From Clostridium rhizosphaerae (GTDB lineage: Bacteria > Bacillota > Clostridia > Clostridiales > Clostridiaceae): 64,000 bases of DNA. A program made the position numbers and the translations under genes. Under the pieces are notes generated by a model, which was given only the letters and a program-made list of their open reading frames with translations, did not search any database and had not been told where the DNA came from. The DNA lies in the NCBI RefSeq assembly GCF_016765585.1, contig NZ_JAESWC010000002.1, positions 248,001 through 312,000 on the forward strand, written 5' to 3'. Below, one piece after another: positions 44,571 through 54,070 of the stretch. Each line of letters opens with the position of its first letter. Within the stretch, counting starts at the first letter, position 1.

Positions 44571-44888
44571 TTATTCTGCATCAAAATCAATAAAGTACTT
44601 TCTCTCTGGTGCATGTATCGTGAGTGTCGACAAATTGATATTGTCCTCTAAAATATCCACTCTGTATTCGAACATTATATCGTCATTTTGCTTCTTCATC
44701 AATAAGTAGCTTCCTTTTTCTTGACCCTCGGCCTCATCACTTATTTCATTGTAGATTACTTCCCCAATGACTTCTCCCGGATATCCTGATTTTCTTATCT
44801 TTTCTTCTATTGATTTAAAAAACTGTTCCATTTTTAGCTCTCTTTCTTTTTTATTTGCTAATGCGCAGAGCAAAACCTCATAACTCAT
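44571..44888 (-). CDS. Hypothetical small acidic protein
   Basis: 105 residues from the first ATG (44888); an internal ATG at 44831 (MEQFFKSIEEKI) is equally possible as neither has a strong binding site. The core has strand-rich sequence (GSYLLMKKQNDDIMFEYRVD; NLSTLTIHAPERKYFIDFD). No family recognised. It lies directly downstream of the arginine deiminase tail. Confidence 0.5.
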   Translation of the reverse strand: MSYEVLLCALANKKERELKMEQFFKSIEEKIRKSGYPGEVIGEVIYNEISDEAEGQEKGSYLLMKKQNDDIMFEYRVDILEDNINLSTLTIHAPERKYFIDFDAE

Positions 44889-44899
44889 GTGCCTGTCAC

Positions 44900-45043
44900 C
44901 TACAGCCTAATTAAAGGCATGCTCATACATCTTGGGCCTCCTCGACCTCTAGATAATTCATAGGAATCAAACTCTAACACTTCTATATTATTTTTCCTTA
45001 GTGTTCCGTTTTTCTTTAATTTTATGTTCTGGGAATTCTTTAT
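44900..45043 (-). pseudogene. C-terminal remnant of arginine deiminase (arcA)
   Basis: The frame [20 protein letters not shown], then [18 protein letters not shown] and a stop, is the ADI C-terminus with the catalytic-loop Cys (GGPRCMSMP). The rest of the gene is absent; the fragment begins right at the stop codon of the ABC permease gene, marking a deletion or recombination point. Confidence 0.8.
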
Positions 45044-45880
45044 TTAACCCCATATTGCACTGGCATCAGTTGAACTTCTGCTTAAGCGAGAGAAATCTGT
45101 TTTAACAAAGGAATTAGTTGATAATATCAGGAATATAAAACCAATAGCCATAATAATAGCAAAAGACATTATTGGAGTAACAATAAATCCATGAATCTCA
45201 ATGGCCAAGCCCTGCTGAACAAGGGCCTCTTTTGGTAAGCTTGTTTTCTCCAAAACCACCATTCGAAAAAAAGCGGTGGCATAGGTCATTGGATTAAAAT
45301 AACCAACGTATCTAAGAGTCTCAGGCAGCATGGATAATGGAATATATGCGCCGGATATAAAGGTTAATGGCATGGTTATAGCTGTCTTAACTATTTGGAA
45401 GGTTTGACCGCTGCGTACGATTGTGGCCAAATATAGCCCAACACCGGAAAAAACAACTCCAACACTAATCATAGCTAAAAGCACCCACAGCGGTGTTATC
45501 CAGGAAGTAAATTTAATACCTATAAATAATCCAAGAATTAAAATCATACATCCCTGTATTGTTGATACCGTTGCTGCAGACAATAGTTGCCCTATAGCAA
45601 CAGTTATCCTTTTAGCCGGCGAGACTAAAACCTCTTTCATAAAGCCGCTTACCATATCATCAACGGTTGATGAGGCAAGATTCAGGGAATTCTCAAACAC
45701 TGTAGTTATAATGACCCCTGAGAGCATATATGCAATGGGATTTTCTATTGAATCAATCTTAAAAATAGCTCCAAACACATATACAAAGAAAAAAGGAAAG
45801 ACCAGTGAAAAAATTAAACCGGTTTTATTTCTTATGAAGGCTTTAAGGCCTCTCTTCCACAATGCAAATATCGTATTCAT
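45044..45880 (-). CDS. ABC-2-type permease (DrrB-like)
   Basis: 278 residues, six hydrophobic segments, with the ABC-2 pattern (SGVIITTVFENSLNLASSTV, EVLVSPAKRITVAIGQLLSA, FISGAYIPLSMLPETLRYVG). Forms an exporter with the ATPase whose stop codon lies one base upstream. Drug, peptide or lipid export is possible; the substrate is unknown. Confidence 0.87.
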   Translation of the reverse strand: MNTIFALWKRGLKAFIRNKTGLIFSLVFPFFFVYVFGAIFKIDSIENPIAYMLSGVIITTVFENSLNLASSTVDDMVSGFMKEVLVSPAKRITVAIGQLLSAATVSTIQGCMILILGLFIGIKFTSWITPLWVLLAMISVGVVFSGVGLYLATIVRSGQTFQIVKTAITMPLTFISGAYIPLSMLPETLRYVGYFNPMTYATAFFRMVVLEKTSLPKEALVQQGLAIEIHGFIVTPIMSFAIIMAIGFIFLILSTNSFVKTDFSRLSRSSTDASAIWG

Positions 45881-45881
45881 A

Positions 45882-46802
45882 CTATGCTTCCTCCCTAATT
45901 TTTCTGCCGGTTATTTCTAGAAATACATCATTAAAGGTGCCTTTTTTTATTTCAATGTCAGTAATTACTTCCTTTTGCAGACTTAAAACCTTAAGTAGGA
46001 GATTTATGTTTTCAGCGTCAACCTTGTAATAGCCATCCTTTTTCACATAGTTCATTTTATATTGCGTAAGTATCTGCTCAAGCTCAGGATCATCCTTTGT
46101 AGTGATAAAGGCCTTATCCCTTGTATACTCTTTTTTGAGTGCATAGGGTGTATCATGGGCAACTATTTTGCCGTCGTCTATAATTGCAATCTTATTACAG
46201 ATTTCTGCTTCCTCCATGTAATGAGTGGTTAGAAAGATAGTTATATTCCTTTCCTTTTGAAGCTTCACAATATACTCCCAAATATGAGCTCTGGTTTGTG
46301 GATCAAGCCCTGTGGTAGGCTCATCTAAAAATAATACCTTTGGGTAGTGAATTAACCCGCGGGCAATTTCTACACGGCGTTTCATTCCGCCTGATAAAGC
46401 ACCTACTAATTTCTTTCTTTCACCTAATAAATCAACTAAATTTAAAACAAACTTAATACGCTCCTCAACTTCCCTTTTAGGAACATGATAAAACACACAG
46501 TGTAGTTTAAGATTCTCTTCAACTGTCATTTTTGAATCTAAGGTTGACTCCTGAAACACAACTCCAATTGCTGATCTAACTTCACCCTTTTGTGCAGTAA
46601 CATCCTTTCCATCTATTAAAAGGGTCCCTGACGTCTTTTCAAATATTGTACATAGCGTATTTATGGTAGTGCTCTTACCTGCACCATTGGGTCCTAAAAA
46701 AGCGAAAATGCTCCCTTCTTCCACAGTAAAAGAAATATCATTTACTGCTGTAAAATCACCATATTTTTTAGTAAAATTTTTAACCTCAATTATAGGATTC
46801 AT
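45882..46802 (-). CDS. ABC transporter ATPase (DrrA-like)
   Basis: 306 residues: Walker A GPNGAGKST (residues 37-45), signature LSGGMKRRVEIARGL, Walker B VLFLDEPTTGLDP and a DUF4162-type C-terminus. AGGGGATGATGAT precedes the ATG. Pairs with the DrrB-like permease. Confidence 0.92.
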   Translation of the reverse strand: MNPIIEVKNFTKKYGDFTAVNDISFTVEEGSIFAFLGPNGAGKSTTINTLCTIFEKTSGTLLIDGKDVTAQKGEVRSAIGVVFQESTLDSKMTVEENLKLHCVFYHVPKREVEERIKFVLNLVDLLGERKKLVGALSGGMKRRVEIARGLIHYPKVLFLDEPTTGLDPQTRAHIWEYIVKLQKERNITIFLTTHYMEEAEICNKIAIIDDGKIVAHDTPYALKKEYTRDKAFITTKDDPELEQILTQYKMNYVKKDGYYKVDAENINLLLKVLSLQKEVITDIEIKKGTFNDVFLEITGRKIREEA

Positions 46803-46929
46803 ATCATCATCCCCTTCATTTGTTTTAAGTTCTATATCAATTATCTCTGATAGTCCACAATTTTAATCACTTTACAAGATTATAAATAAATTTATTTATA
46901 AAACAACTTAAGGATTATTGGTGCTGCTG

Positions 46930-47541
46930 TTATCCAAAAACTACTTCTGCCATTACAACATTTAATATGCCTTCCTTATTCTCATTAGAAATAGTAATTG
47001 TGCTGCCCTCTCCCGGTTTAGCTTGCTCAATTAACAGTAAGTTCTTTTCTTCAACAACTATTTCCTCTTCTCCAAACAATAACTTCATACTATTTCTAAC
47101 AGGGTATAATGATATTATCACATTACTTAATTTATTACCAGTAAACTCTAGTGTCACTTTAGAATCTGATGCGACCTTGATATTTTCAAGCATGCCTATG
47201 CACCCCTCTTTAGTCATTAGATTAAAGTCTATAACCTTTCCATAGCTTGCAGTATCCCAGTCTCCCATAAAGCTATCCTGTTCAAATTCTCTTAGTACTT
47301 TACTATATCTTCCTAAGTGTTCTAGTTTCATCTCCCCAGCTAAAACCATTAATTTTCTAGATACACCATCAAGCTTTGTAAAGGTTGATTTTTCATCAGT
47401 TACTGTAGCCGAACTTAATCGAAATAAAAAGTTTCTTTCTGTATAACTACCATCTTCGGGGTAGATATAAAGCTGCGTTGTATCGCCGCCAGACCACTTA
47501 GTTGTTGTAAAATCAGCTTTCTTTAATATTTTAAGATTCAT
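46930..47541 (-). CDS. HutD/Ves-family protein
   Basis: 203 residues, double-cupin HutD fold: KWSGGDTTQLYIYPEDGSYT, then FLFRLSSATV and FTKLDGVSRKLMVLAGE. HutD is linked to histidine use in proteobacteria, but no hut genes are nearby. Its role here is unknown. Confidence 0.83.
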   Translation of the reverse strand: MNLKILKKADFTTTKWSGGDTTQLYIYPEDGSYTERNFLFRLSSATVTDEKSTFTKLDGVSRKLMVLAGEMKLEHLGRYSKVLREFEQDSFMGDWDTASYGKVIDFNLMTKEGCIGMLENIKVASDSKVTLEFTGNKLSNVIISLYPVRNSMKLLFGEEEIVVEEKNLLLIEQAKPGEGSTITISNENKEGILNVVMAEVVFG

Positions 47542-47774
47542 ATACTACATCCCCTATCTTTTAAATCTTTCTACTCTAGCTGCTAAATCTAGAGAGCCTG
47601 CTCTCTTTAGTACAATCATTTGATTTTGTTAAGATTTGTTCATGACCTTTATCTCTATTTTACCATCCTTCTATTAGATTTCAGAGAAAAAATTCAACAC
47701 CATTATACTAAAGAATAATTAAAACATTGCACGTGAATAATATAATTGTCTAAATAACTAATGGAGGTGTTTTT

Positions 47775-47957
47775 ATGAAGACCGAACGTGCAAGAGAAAT
47801 CGCTACTTCCCCGGATATGGCTAATGTAGAATATAATGGTTCCCCAGTATATATAGAAAAAGTTAATGAAATCAATAATACAGCTTATATCCACTTACTA
47901 AGTGAACCTAAAGATCAAATTAAGGTTCCTGTAACAAACTTAATAGAACACAAGTAG
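47775..47957 (+). CDS. sspH: Small acid-soluble spore protein H family
   Basis: 60 residues: MKTERAREIATSPDMANVEY, then NGSPVYIEKVNE and a tail with VPVTNLIEHK, closely matching SspH. Found in the core of spores. GGAGGTG precedes the ATG. It supports a sporulating host. A hairpin (AGCCCGGC/GCCGAGCT, about 47988-48010) follows. Confidence 0.9.
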   Translation: MKTERAREIATSPDMANVEYNGSPVYIEKVNEINNTAYIHLLSEPKDQIKVPVTNLIEHK

Positions 47958-48351
47958 ATTAGACGATTCTGTTGAAAGAATCTTTAAGCCCGGCATTTGC
48001 CGAGCTTTTCTTTATTAACCTTTAACTCTCAACTTTTCAAATACTCTAATTTTCATTCTTTTCTCCATAAAAACTTCCCTGCTTATTTATAAATAACCTC
48101 ATTGTATTATATTATAGCTCTCATATATTAACTAAAAAGTTATACTTCATAATTTAAAATAATAAATCATATACTTCTTATAAAGATTAGATACAATATT
48201 TTTCTAATAAAACCTTACAAGCTGCTCATTAGTACCTATTAGTAATATTTATTATAAATTTATTATTTTAAAGTTATGTCCAAGCTTTAAGAAATACTTC
48301 TCGGACTTGTATAAATGCTTTTGAAATATTAATCTAGGAGGATTAACAAAA

Positions 48352-50319
48352 ATGGAAAATAACTATATAGAAACTCAAAAGCGCATTGGTTACACCCCTC
48401 GTAAACAAGCTCAACCTGAGACATATGAAAAATTAGGATTTATGTGTGGTCTAGAAGTTCATCAACAGCTGAAAACAGATAAGAAGCTCTTTTGTCATTG
48501 CCCTGCAGGTGTTTTTCAGGAAAAAGGTAAATTTCATGCAGAAGTCATAAGACATATGAGGCCTACCTTAAGCGAAATGGGTGGATACGACGGTACTGCA
48601 CTTATGGAGTTTAAAACAAAAAAAACTATTATATACCGTATTGCCAACGAGACCACCTGCACCTATGATGTTGATGACACACCTCCTTTTAAGATAAACA
48701 AGCAAGCACTGCAAATTGCATTAGAGATAGCATTGCTTCTTAAAACTAATATTGTAGGTGAGCTGCATATCACACGCAAGCAATATCTAGATGGCAGTAT
48801 TCCTACTGGTTTTCAGCGAACAGGTATAGTTAGCATTGAAGGGCAGATACCCTTAAGAAACAAGGTCGTTCGAATAATTCAGCTTAGTATAGAAGAGGAT
48901 TCTTGTCGTGAAATTTCAGACATTGCTCACGTGAGAGTATATACAACAGATAGGTTAGGCATGCCGCTTATAGAGACTGTTACCTATCCAGATATGAAAA
49001 CTCCTGATGAAGCTTACGAAGCTGCCCAGTATATACGTTTTCTAAACCGCAGCACCGGTAATGTAAGGACAGGCATTGGGGCTGCACGTGAGGATGTTAA
49101 TGTTAGTATTGCTGGGGGCACTAGAGTGGAAATTAAGGGAGTGTCTCGTATTAACTCCATACCAGAATTAGTACACAATGAAGCCTTTCGCCAGAAGAGC
49201 CTTTTAGAAATCAAAAGTGATTTATTAACAAGAATACCCTTCTTCCAAGAATGGAGAATTAGTCATGCAGTTATAAGTGAGAACAATGTTGCTGCCTCAT
49301 CGAATCAAGTTTTTGAAGCTTTAAATAAAAGCTATGCAATAGTAGCAGTAAACCTGCCAGGCTTTAAAGGCATTCTCTCGTTTTTTACTCAACCTGGCCG
49401 AATGTTCGCAGATGAAATCTCTGACAGATTAAAAGTAATTTCTTGTATTGAAAAACCCAATATGACGCATTCAGAAAGCTTGGACAGTGATAGTAAGTCT
49501 ATTGACTTTAGATATATTTCTAAACTGCTTAATGCCAAGGATGAGGATGCTCAAATACTTATATGGGGTCCTGAAGCTGATATACCCACAGCACTAGAAA
49601 CCATCGAAGAACGCTGTAGAATGGCCTTTATTGGAGTACCTAATGAAACAAGAAAGTCTTTAGAAAATGGTACCACTATGTTTGAACGAGTTTTGCCAGG
49701 AGCTGACCGTATGTATCCAGATACTGACTCTGCGCCTATTTCTATCAGCGAGGATTTAATAAGTAATGCGCGCAGTATGCTTCCCAAAGCTCTAAATGAG
49801 AGTATAGCTCAGCTTGAAAGCTGGGAAATACCTAGGGACACTTTCTTCTATCTTTTAAAGAATAATCTAGTTCCCCTTATGGAGAGGATTTCTAATGATT
49901 TTAAGATAAAGCCCATTATTGTTGCAGCTTTACTAGCTCACAGACTTAAGCACATACAAGGAAAATTTAGCACCAATTTATCCTTTAATTTCGAAAAAAT
50001 ATATGACCTTTTTGTCTTCATGAAAGAACATAATTTAGAGTATGATATTGCTTATGACATGCTGCCTGTAATATATACACATCCTGAAATGGAAATGATG
50101 TCTGTATTAAAGAGTATAAACTTTACTAGACGCAGCAGAAACAGCATTCTTTCAATGATTCCATCTATGAGTAAAAAGTTCTATGAAATTAATACCTCAA
50201 AGGATAATAAAACAAAATTCAGGTGGATGATGAAAGAATTACGTAAAATAGCCCTTGGGAACATCCCTCTTAATGAACTTGCTGATATTATAGCAAAGGT
50301 GGAATGCGATAATGAGTGA
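48352..50319 (+). CDS. gatE: Archaeal-type Glu-tRNA(Gln) amidotransferase subunit GatE
   Basis: 655 residues. The GatB/E kinase-like domain starts KLGFMCGLEVHQQLKTDKKL with FCHCP after it, then ETTCTYDVDDTPPF, ITRKQYLDGSIPTGFQRT and IGAAREDVNVSIAGGTRVEI. An AspRS-like insertion is at about 290-420 (LNKSYAIVAVNLPGFKGILS), and a helical tail with a YqeY-like end finishes it. This architecture is GatE, not GatB. It would activate Glu-tRNA(Gln) for amidation with ammonia from GatD. Overlaps gatD by 8 bases. Confidence 0.9.
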   Translation: MENNYIETQKRIGYTPRKQAQPETYEKLGFMCGLEVHQQLKTDKKLFCHCPAGVFQEKGKFHAEVIRHMRPTLSEMGGYDGTALMEFKTKKTIIYRIANETTCTYDVDDTPPFKINKQALQIALEIALLLKTNIVGELHITRKQYLDGSIPTGFQRTGIVSIEGQIPLRNKVVRIIQLSIEEDSCREISDIAHVRVYTTDRLGMPLIETVTYPDMKTPDEAYEAAQYIRFLNRSTGNVRTGIGAAREDVNVSIAGGTRVEIKGVSRINSIPELVHNEAFRQKSLLEIKSDLLTRIPFFQEWRISHAVISENNVAASSNQVFEALNKSYAIVAVNLPGFKGILSFFTQPGRMFADEISDRLKVISCIEKPNMTHSESLDSDSKSIDFRYISKLLNAKDEDAQILIWGPEADIPTALETIEERCRMAFIGVPNETRKSLENGTTMFERVLPGADRMYPDTDSAPISISEDLISNARSMLPKALNESIAQLESWEIPRDTFFYLLKNNLVPLMERISNDFKIKPIIVAALLAHRLKHIQGKFSTNLSFNFEKIYDLFVFMKEHNLEYDIAYDMLPVIYTHPEMEMMSVLKSINFTRRSRNSILSMIPSMSKKFYEINTSKDNKTKFRWMMKELRKIALGNIPLNELADIIAKVECDNE

Positions 50320-51694
50320 TAGTTTAAAGGGATATAAAGGCACGGCCTTAGAAGTTTTAAAAAGCTTTAATATGCGCGTCTGGAGTGAGGCCGTTATAAA
50401 GACTACTCGCGGGGAATTTAAGGGAGTTTTACTTCCACGTTCTGAAAACGACGATGATAAACATATAGTAATCAAGCTGGCCACTGGATACAATATAGGA
50501 ATTGCTGTAGATACAATTTTGGATATGAAGGAATTTAATTTTAAAGAAATTCAATATAAAATTCCAGAAAGGGAGTTTCCGGTGTCTAAAGAAAAACGTA
50601 ATGTGAAACTGCTGGGTACAGGCGGCACCATAGCCTCCCGTCTTGATTATCGTACTGGAGCTGTTATTCCTGCATTCTCACCAGGTGAATTATATGGTGC
50701 TGTACCTGAACTTGCAGATATTTGTAATCTAAGTACTGAGAAACTTTTTGCTGTATTTTCAGAAAATATGGGGCCTGCAGAGTATAAAGTTCTGGCTCAA
50801 TCTATTGGAGAAGAAATTAAAAAAGGTACCCATGGCATTATCATAGGTCATGGTACTGACACAATGAGTCATACAGCAGCAGCTCTATCTTTTATGGTGC
50901 AAAACTCACCAATTCCCATTGTTATGGTTGGGTCGCAGCGCTCATCAGATAGACCATCTTCTGATGCAGCCCTAAACCTGATTCATGCAGCAAAAACAGC
51001 CTCAGATTCAGATATTGCTGAAGTAATGGTTTGTATGTTTGGACCAACCTCCGACGAATACGGCTTATTACACCGCGGTACTCGAGTACGAAAAATGCAT
51101 TCCTCCTACCGTTCAACATTTCGTACTATCGGAGATATTCCACTAGCAATGGTGAATCGGCAGAAAATAACACCTCTTCGCACTGATTACAATCACCGCC
51201 GTAGTGACAGAAACGCAATTATAACTCCTGTGTTTGAAGAACGTGTATCTCTGCTTTATTATTATCCAAATATGAATCCGGATATAATAGATGCTATGAT
51301 TGACCTGGGTTATAAAGGGATTGTTATAGCAGGTACAGGTCTAGGTCATATTAATAAGCTGCTCTACCCTGCAATTAAACGTGCTGCTGAAAAAGGAGTA
51401 GCCATCTATATGACAGTGCAAACTCTATGGGGCTATGTTAATATGTTCGTCTACGATACAGGTAGAGATTTAATGACTATGGGCATAATACCTGCAGAAA
51501 ATATGCTGCCGGAAGTTGCTTATATTAAACTAGGCTGGGCACTAGGGCAAACTTCGGATTTATCAAAAGTTAAAGAAATAATGCTTACTCCTGTATGCGG
51601 GGAAATTACAGAGAGAGAACCATACAATGGATATCTAATTTATCAAGGTGGTATTCCTGAAGTAGAAGAATTTATTAAAAAGTTTCATAAGTAA
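50312..51694 (+). CDS. gatD: Archaeal-type Glu-tRNA(Gln) amidotransferase subunit GatD
   Basis: 460 residues. An N-terminal beta-barrel domain (about 1-85; VIKTTRGEFKGVLLPRSEND) is followed by an L-asparaginase-type domain: KLLGTGGTIASRLDYRTGAV (catalytic Thr), HGIIIGHGTDTMSHTAAALS (Thr-Asp) and IVMVGSQRSSDRPSSDAALN. It releases ammonia from asparagine or glutamine for GatE. The N-terminal domain separates GatD from plain asparaginases, and the gatE partner confirms it. Confidence 0.92.
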   Translation: MSDSLKGYKGTALEVLKSFNMRVWSEAVIKTTRGEFKGVLLPRSENDDDKHIVIKLATGYNIGIAVDTILDMKEFNFKEIQYKIPEREFPVSKEKRNVKLLGTGGTIASRLDYRTGAVIPAFSPGELYGAVPELADICNLSTEKLFAVFSENMGPAEYKVLAQSIGEEIKKGTHGIIIGHGTDTMSHTAAALSFMVQNSPIPIVMVGSQRSSDRPSSDAALNLIHAAKTASDSDIAEVMVCMFGPTSDEYGLLHRGTRVRKMHSSYRSTFRTIGDIPLAMVNRQKITPLRTDYNHRRSDRNAIITPVFEERVSLLYYYPNMNPDIIDAMIDLGYKGIVIAGTGLGHINKLLYPAIKRAAEKGVAIYMTVQTLWGYVNMFVYDTGRDLMTMGIIPAENMLPEVAYIKLGWALGQTSDLSKVKEIMLTPVCGEITEREPYNGYLIYQGGIPEVEEFIKKFHK

Positions 51695-51728
51695 TATATT
51701 CTATATAACAATTTTAAAGAAGATTATA

Positions 51729-51774
51729 GCAGCACAAACCCCTATACAATTTTAAGTATAGGGGTTTGTGCTGC
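51729..51774 (+). terminator. Terminator of gatED
   Basis: 19-bp perfect stem GCAGCACAAACCCCTATAC with its complement, loop AATTTTAA. Confidence 0.9.
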
Positions 51775-51835
51775 TTTCTTGAATTCTAAATAAGCAATTA
51801 TATTGATTATATTATCGCACCACTACATTACTTCA

Positions 51836-53212
51836 TCAAGTTCTCAATCTTTTAAAAGGAAAAATCTTTCTTTCCCCTATTTCAGGATGCCTGCTGAGAA
51901 AAATAATAAACCAACTTGTTAGTATGATACCTTTCATTATACTGCTGAGGCTTATGCTCCACCAAACCCCGGACAAACCCAATCCTGCTGATAATAGTAA
52001 TGCACCTGGAATTCTCAAGGTATTAAAAACAATACCATTCAGAGAAGGCGGTACTGTTCTTCCAAGTCCATTAAAAGCTCCTGTAGTGGTTATTTCTATA
52101 CACATGAAAAATTGTGAAACCCCAAGTATTCTAAGATATACTATTCCTTCTTTTACAACATCCTTCTCCCGTATAAAAATCGAGAAAATTGGTCCCGGCA
52201 AGAATATTAAGAGACTTGACGTTATTAATCCTATAACAGAAATAATGCCTAAGGCTGTAAAATATCCCTTATAAATTCTATCCCACTTTTTCGCACCAAA
52301 GTTTTGGCCCACAAAAGCGGCTAAAGCTGTTTGAAAGCCTCCTGCGGTCATCCAGGATAAGGACTCTATTTGTGATCCCACACTTTGTACCGCAATGGGT
52401 GTTGGCCCCCAGTTTGAAAGTATTCTGGCAATTACCATAGCTATTAACGTAAAGGCTCCACTTTGAAGCGATACAGGCAAACCAAATCTCACTATCTTTC
52501 TCATGTGCTTCCAGTCAGGTTTTTGCAGAAAATTAATACCTTTAAGGTAATTGGTTTTTTTCAATATAACAAAAATATAGATTGATGTTGCAACAAATTG
52601 GGCAAATATAGTTGCAATAGCAGCTCCGGCAACCTCAAGCCTTGGGAAAGGCCCTATTCCTAATATTAGTAAGGGGTCCAGTGTTATAGCAATAACCAGC
52701 CCTATAGTGTTGATTATAAAAGGCGTCTTGCTGTCTCCATGTCCATTAAAAATGGCTGTAAGTACAGGAGGCAAAAAGAAAAACACCATACCCAGTGATA
52801 TTATGCCTAGAAAACTTGAAGCATTGTTAATAATATCATCACCCTTGAGATTAAAAAAACCTATAAACTGTCTTCTAAATATGAATATGGTAGCACCATA
52901 AAGCAGTGCTAAAATCACATCTAACTGCAATGAATGTCTTATATAGCTTTTAGTTTCCTCTGTATCCTTCTTTCCTACTGCTTGTGCTATTCCAACTGCA
53001 GCACCTATTTGCGGAATGGTTATGAAAGCAAAGGCAAACCAGGTAAAAAAACCCGAAGTTCCAACAGCTGTAACAGCTCTTGAGCCTAAAATTCCAACCC
53101 ATAGCATGTCCGCCAAATTATAAGCCATTTGTATAAATGATGTTCCCATAATAGGCAGTGCTAAAATTATTAATTTTTTTAAAATCTTTCCCTCTGTCAA
53201 ATTCGTATTCAA
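51836..53212 (-). CDS. MATE-family efflux transporter
   Basis: 458 residues, twelve hydrophobic segments, TTG start behind GGGAG. Duplicated MATE halves: ILALPIMGTSFIQMAYNLAD (first) and RKIVRFGLPVSLQSGAFTLI (second). DinF/NorM-like sodium or proton drug antiporter. The substrate is unknown; it has no partner gene. Confidence 0.88.
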   Translation of the reverse strand: MNTNLTEGKILKKLIILALPIMGTSFIQMAYNLADMLWVGILGSRAVTAVGTSGFFTWFAFAFITIPQIGAAVGIAQAVGKKDTEETKSYIRHSLQLDVILALLYGATIFIFRRQFIGFFNLKGDDIINNASSFLGIISLGMVFFFLPPVLTAIFNGHGDSKTPFIINTIGLVIAITLDPLLILGIGPFPRLEVAGAAIATIFAQFVATSIYIFVILKKTNYLKGINFLQKPDWKHMRKIVRFGLPVSLQSGAFTLIAMVIARILSNWGPTPIAVQSVGSQIESLSWMTAGGFQTALAAFVGQNFGAKKWDRIYKGYFTALGIISVIGLITSSLLIFLPGPIFSIFIREKDVVKEGIVYLRILGVSQFFMCIEITTTGAFNGLGRTVPPSLNGIVFNTLRIPGALLLSAGLGLSGVWWSISLSSIMKGIILTSWFIIFLSRHPEIGERKIFPFKRLRT

Positions 53213-53416
53213 AATTTAATATCTCCCTTAAGTACACTCAAAATAAATTCAGATTAAAATGCTTATTCAATTATAGCATATTTAATAAGATATACCTATT
53301 TCTTTAAATGAAAAACTTATCGGTGCTAAACTTGATATTCAGGTAATACTTGGGTTATACTTATGTTATATTTATAATGAATTCACAATTATCCGTTCTT
53401 TATAAAGGAGGTTACT

Positions 53417-53944
53417 ATGAATATAATCGAAGAAGTTAAAAATCTATACAGCATCATTGAACTCAAGCCATTTAGAAAAACAGAAGGTGTAATTTTTGAT
53501 CTTTTCCCAATGGACAGTATTGCACATATTGATTCTATAGATCGCGTGCTTCATGAACACAGTGCAGTTTCTCCCGGACCAGTTGGCTCAGTCTCACATC
53601 CATGGTACTTGCATCCTCATCAGGACGATAATCTTCTAGTTCTTCACGGCAGACGTGAGGTTGACATTTACAACAAAGCACATGGTAAGGTGGAACACTT
53701 TACTGTATATCCCGACAAAATCTTAAAAAATGGTGAACTCCTATACAATGGCGGGGCAATGCTTGTCTGGCCTGCAGGTGTCTTTCATCGAATTGTCAGC
53801 GGAGAAGATGGGTCAGCTTCTATAAATTTGGCTGTTCACCATGAAGGCTTCGATATCCGAACAAATTTTAATATCTATGATTTAAACACTGAGACCGGAG
53901 AATATCACTTGATTCGCGAAGGGCATAAGGATCAAATGTTATAA
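53417..53944 (+). CDS. Cupin-domain protein
   Basis: 175 residues, AAAGGAGG before the ATG. Cupin metal-site pattern: PWYLHPHQDDNLLVLHGRRE (His, Asp/Glu) and then MLVWPAGVFHRIVSGEDGS (His). Enzyme or binding function cannot be decided. It is a single gene with a hairpin at about 53975-54020. Confidence 0.75.
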   Translation: MNIIEEVKNLYSIIELKPFRKTEGVIFDLFPMDSIAHIDSIDRVLHEHSAVSPGPVGSVSHPWYLHPHQDDNLLVLHGRREVDIYNKAHGKVEHFTVYPDKILKNGELLYNGGAMLVWPAGVFHRIVSGEDGSASINLAVHHEGFDIRTNFNIYDLNTETGEYHLIREGHKDQML

Positions 53945-54070
53945 TCTCTCAAAGATAGAAATGAAAAAAGAAAAGAGCTAGTTAACCATAAATATAGTTA
54001 AATGGTTAGCTAGCTTCTTTGCTTAAAAAATTATTTATAAAGTTTTTACTTCCGTATTATTTCACCACAG

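Noticed and set aside
48100-48351. T-box leader upstream of gatE
   Set aside because: No TGGNACCGCG box or terminator/antiterminator pair is visible.
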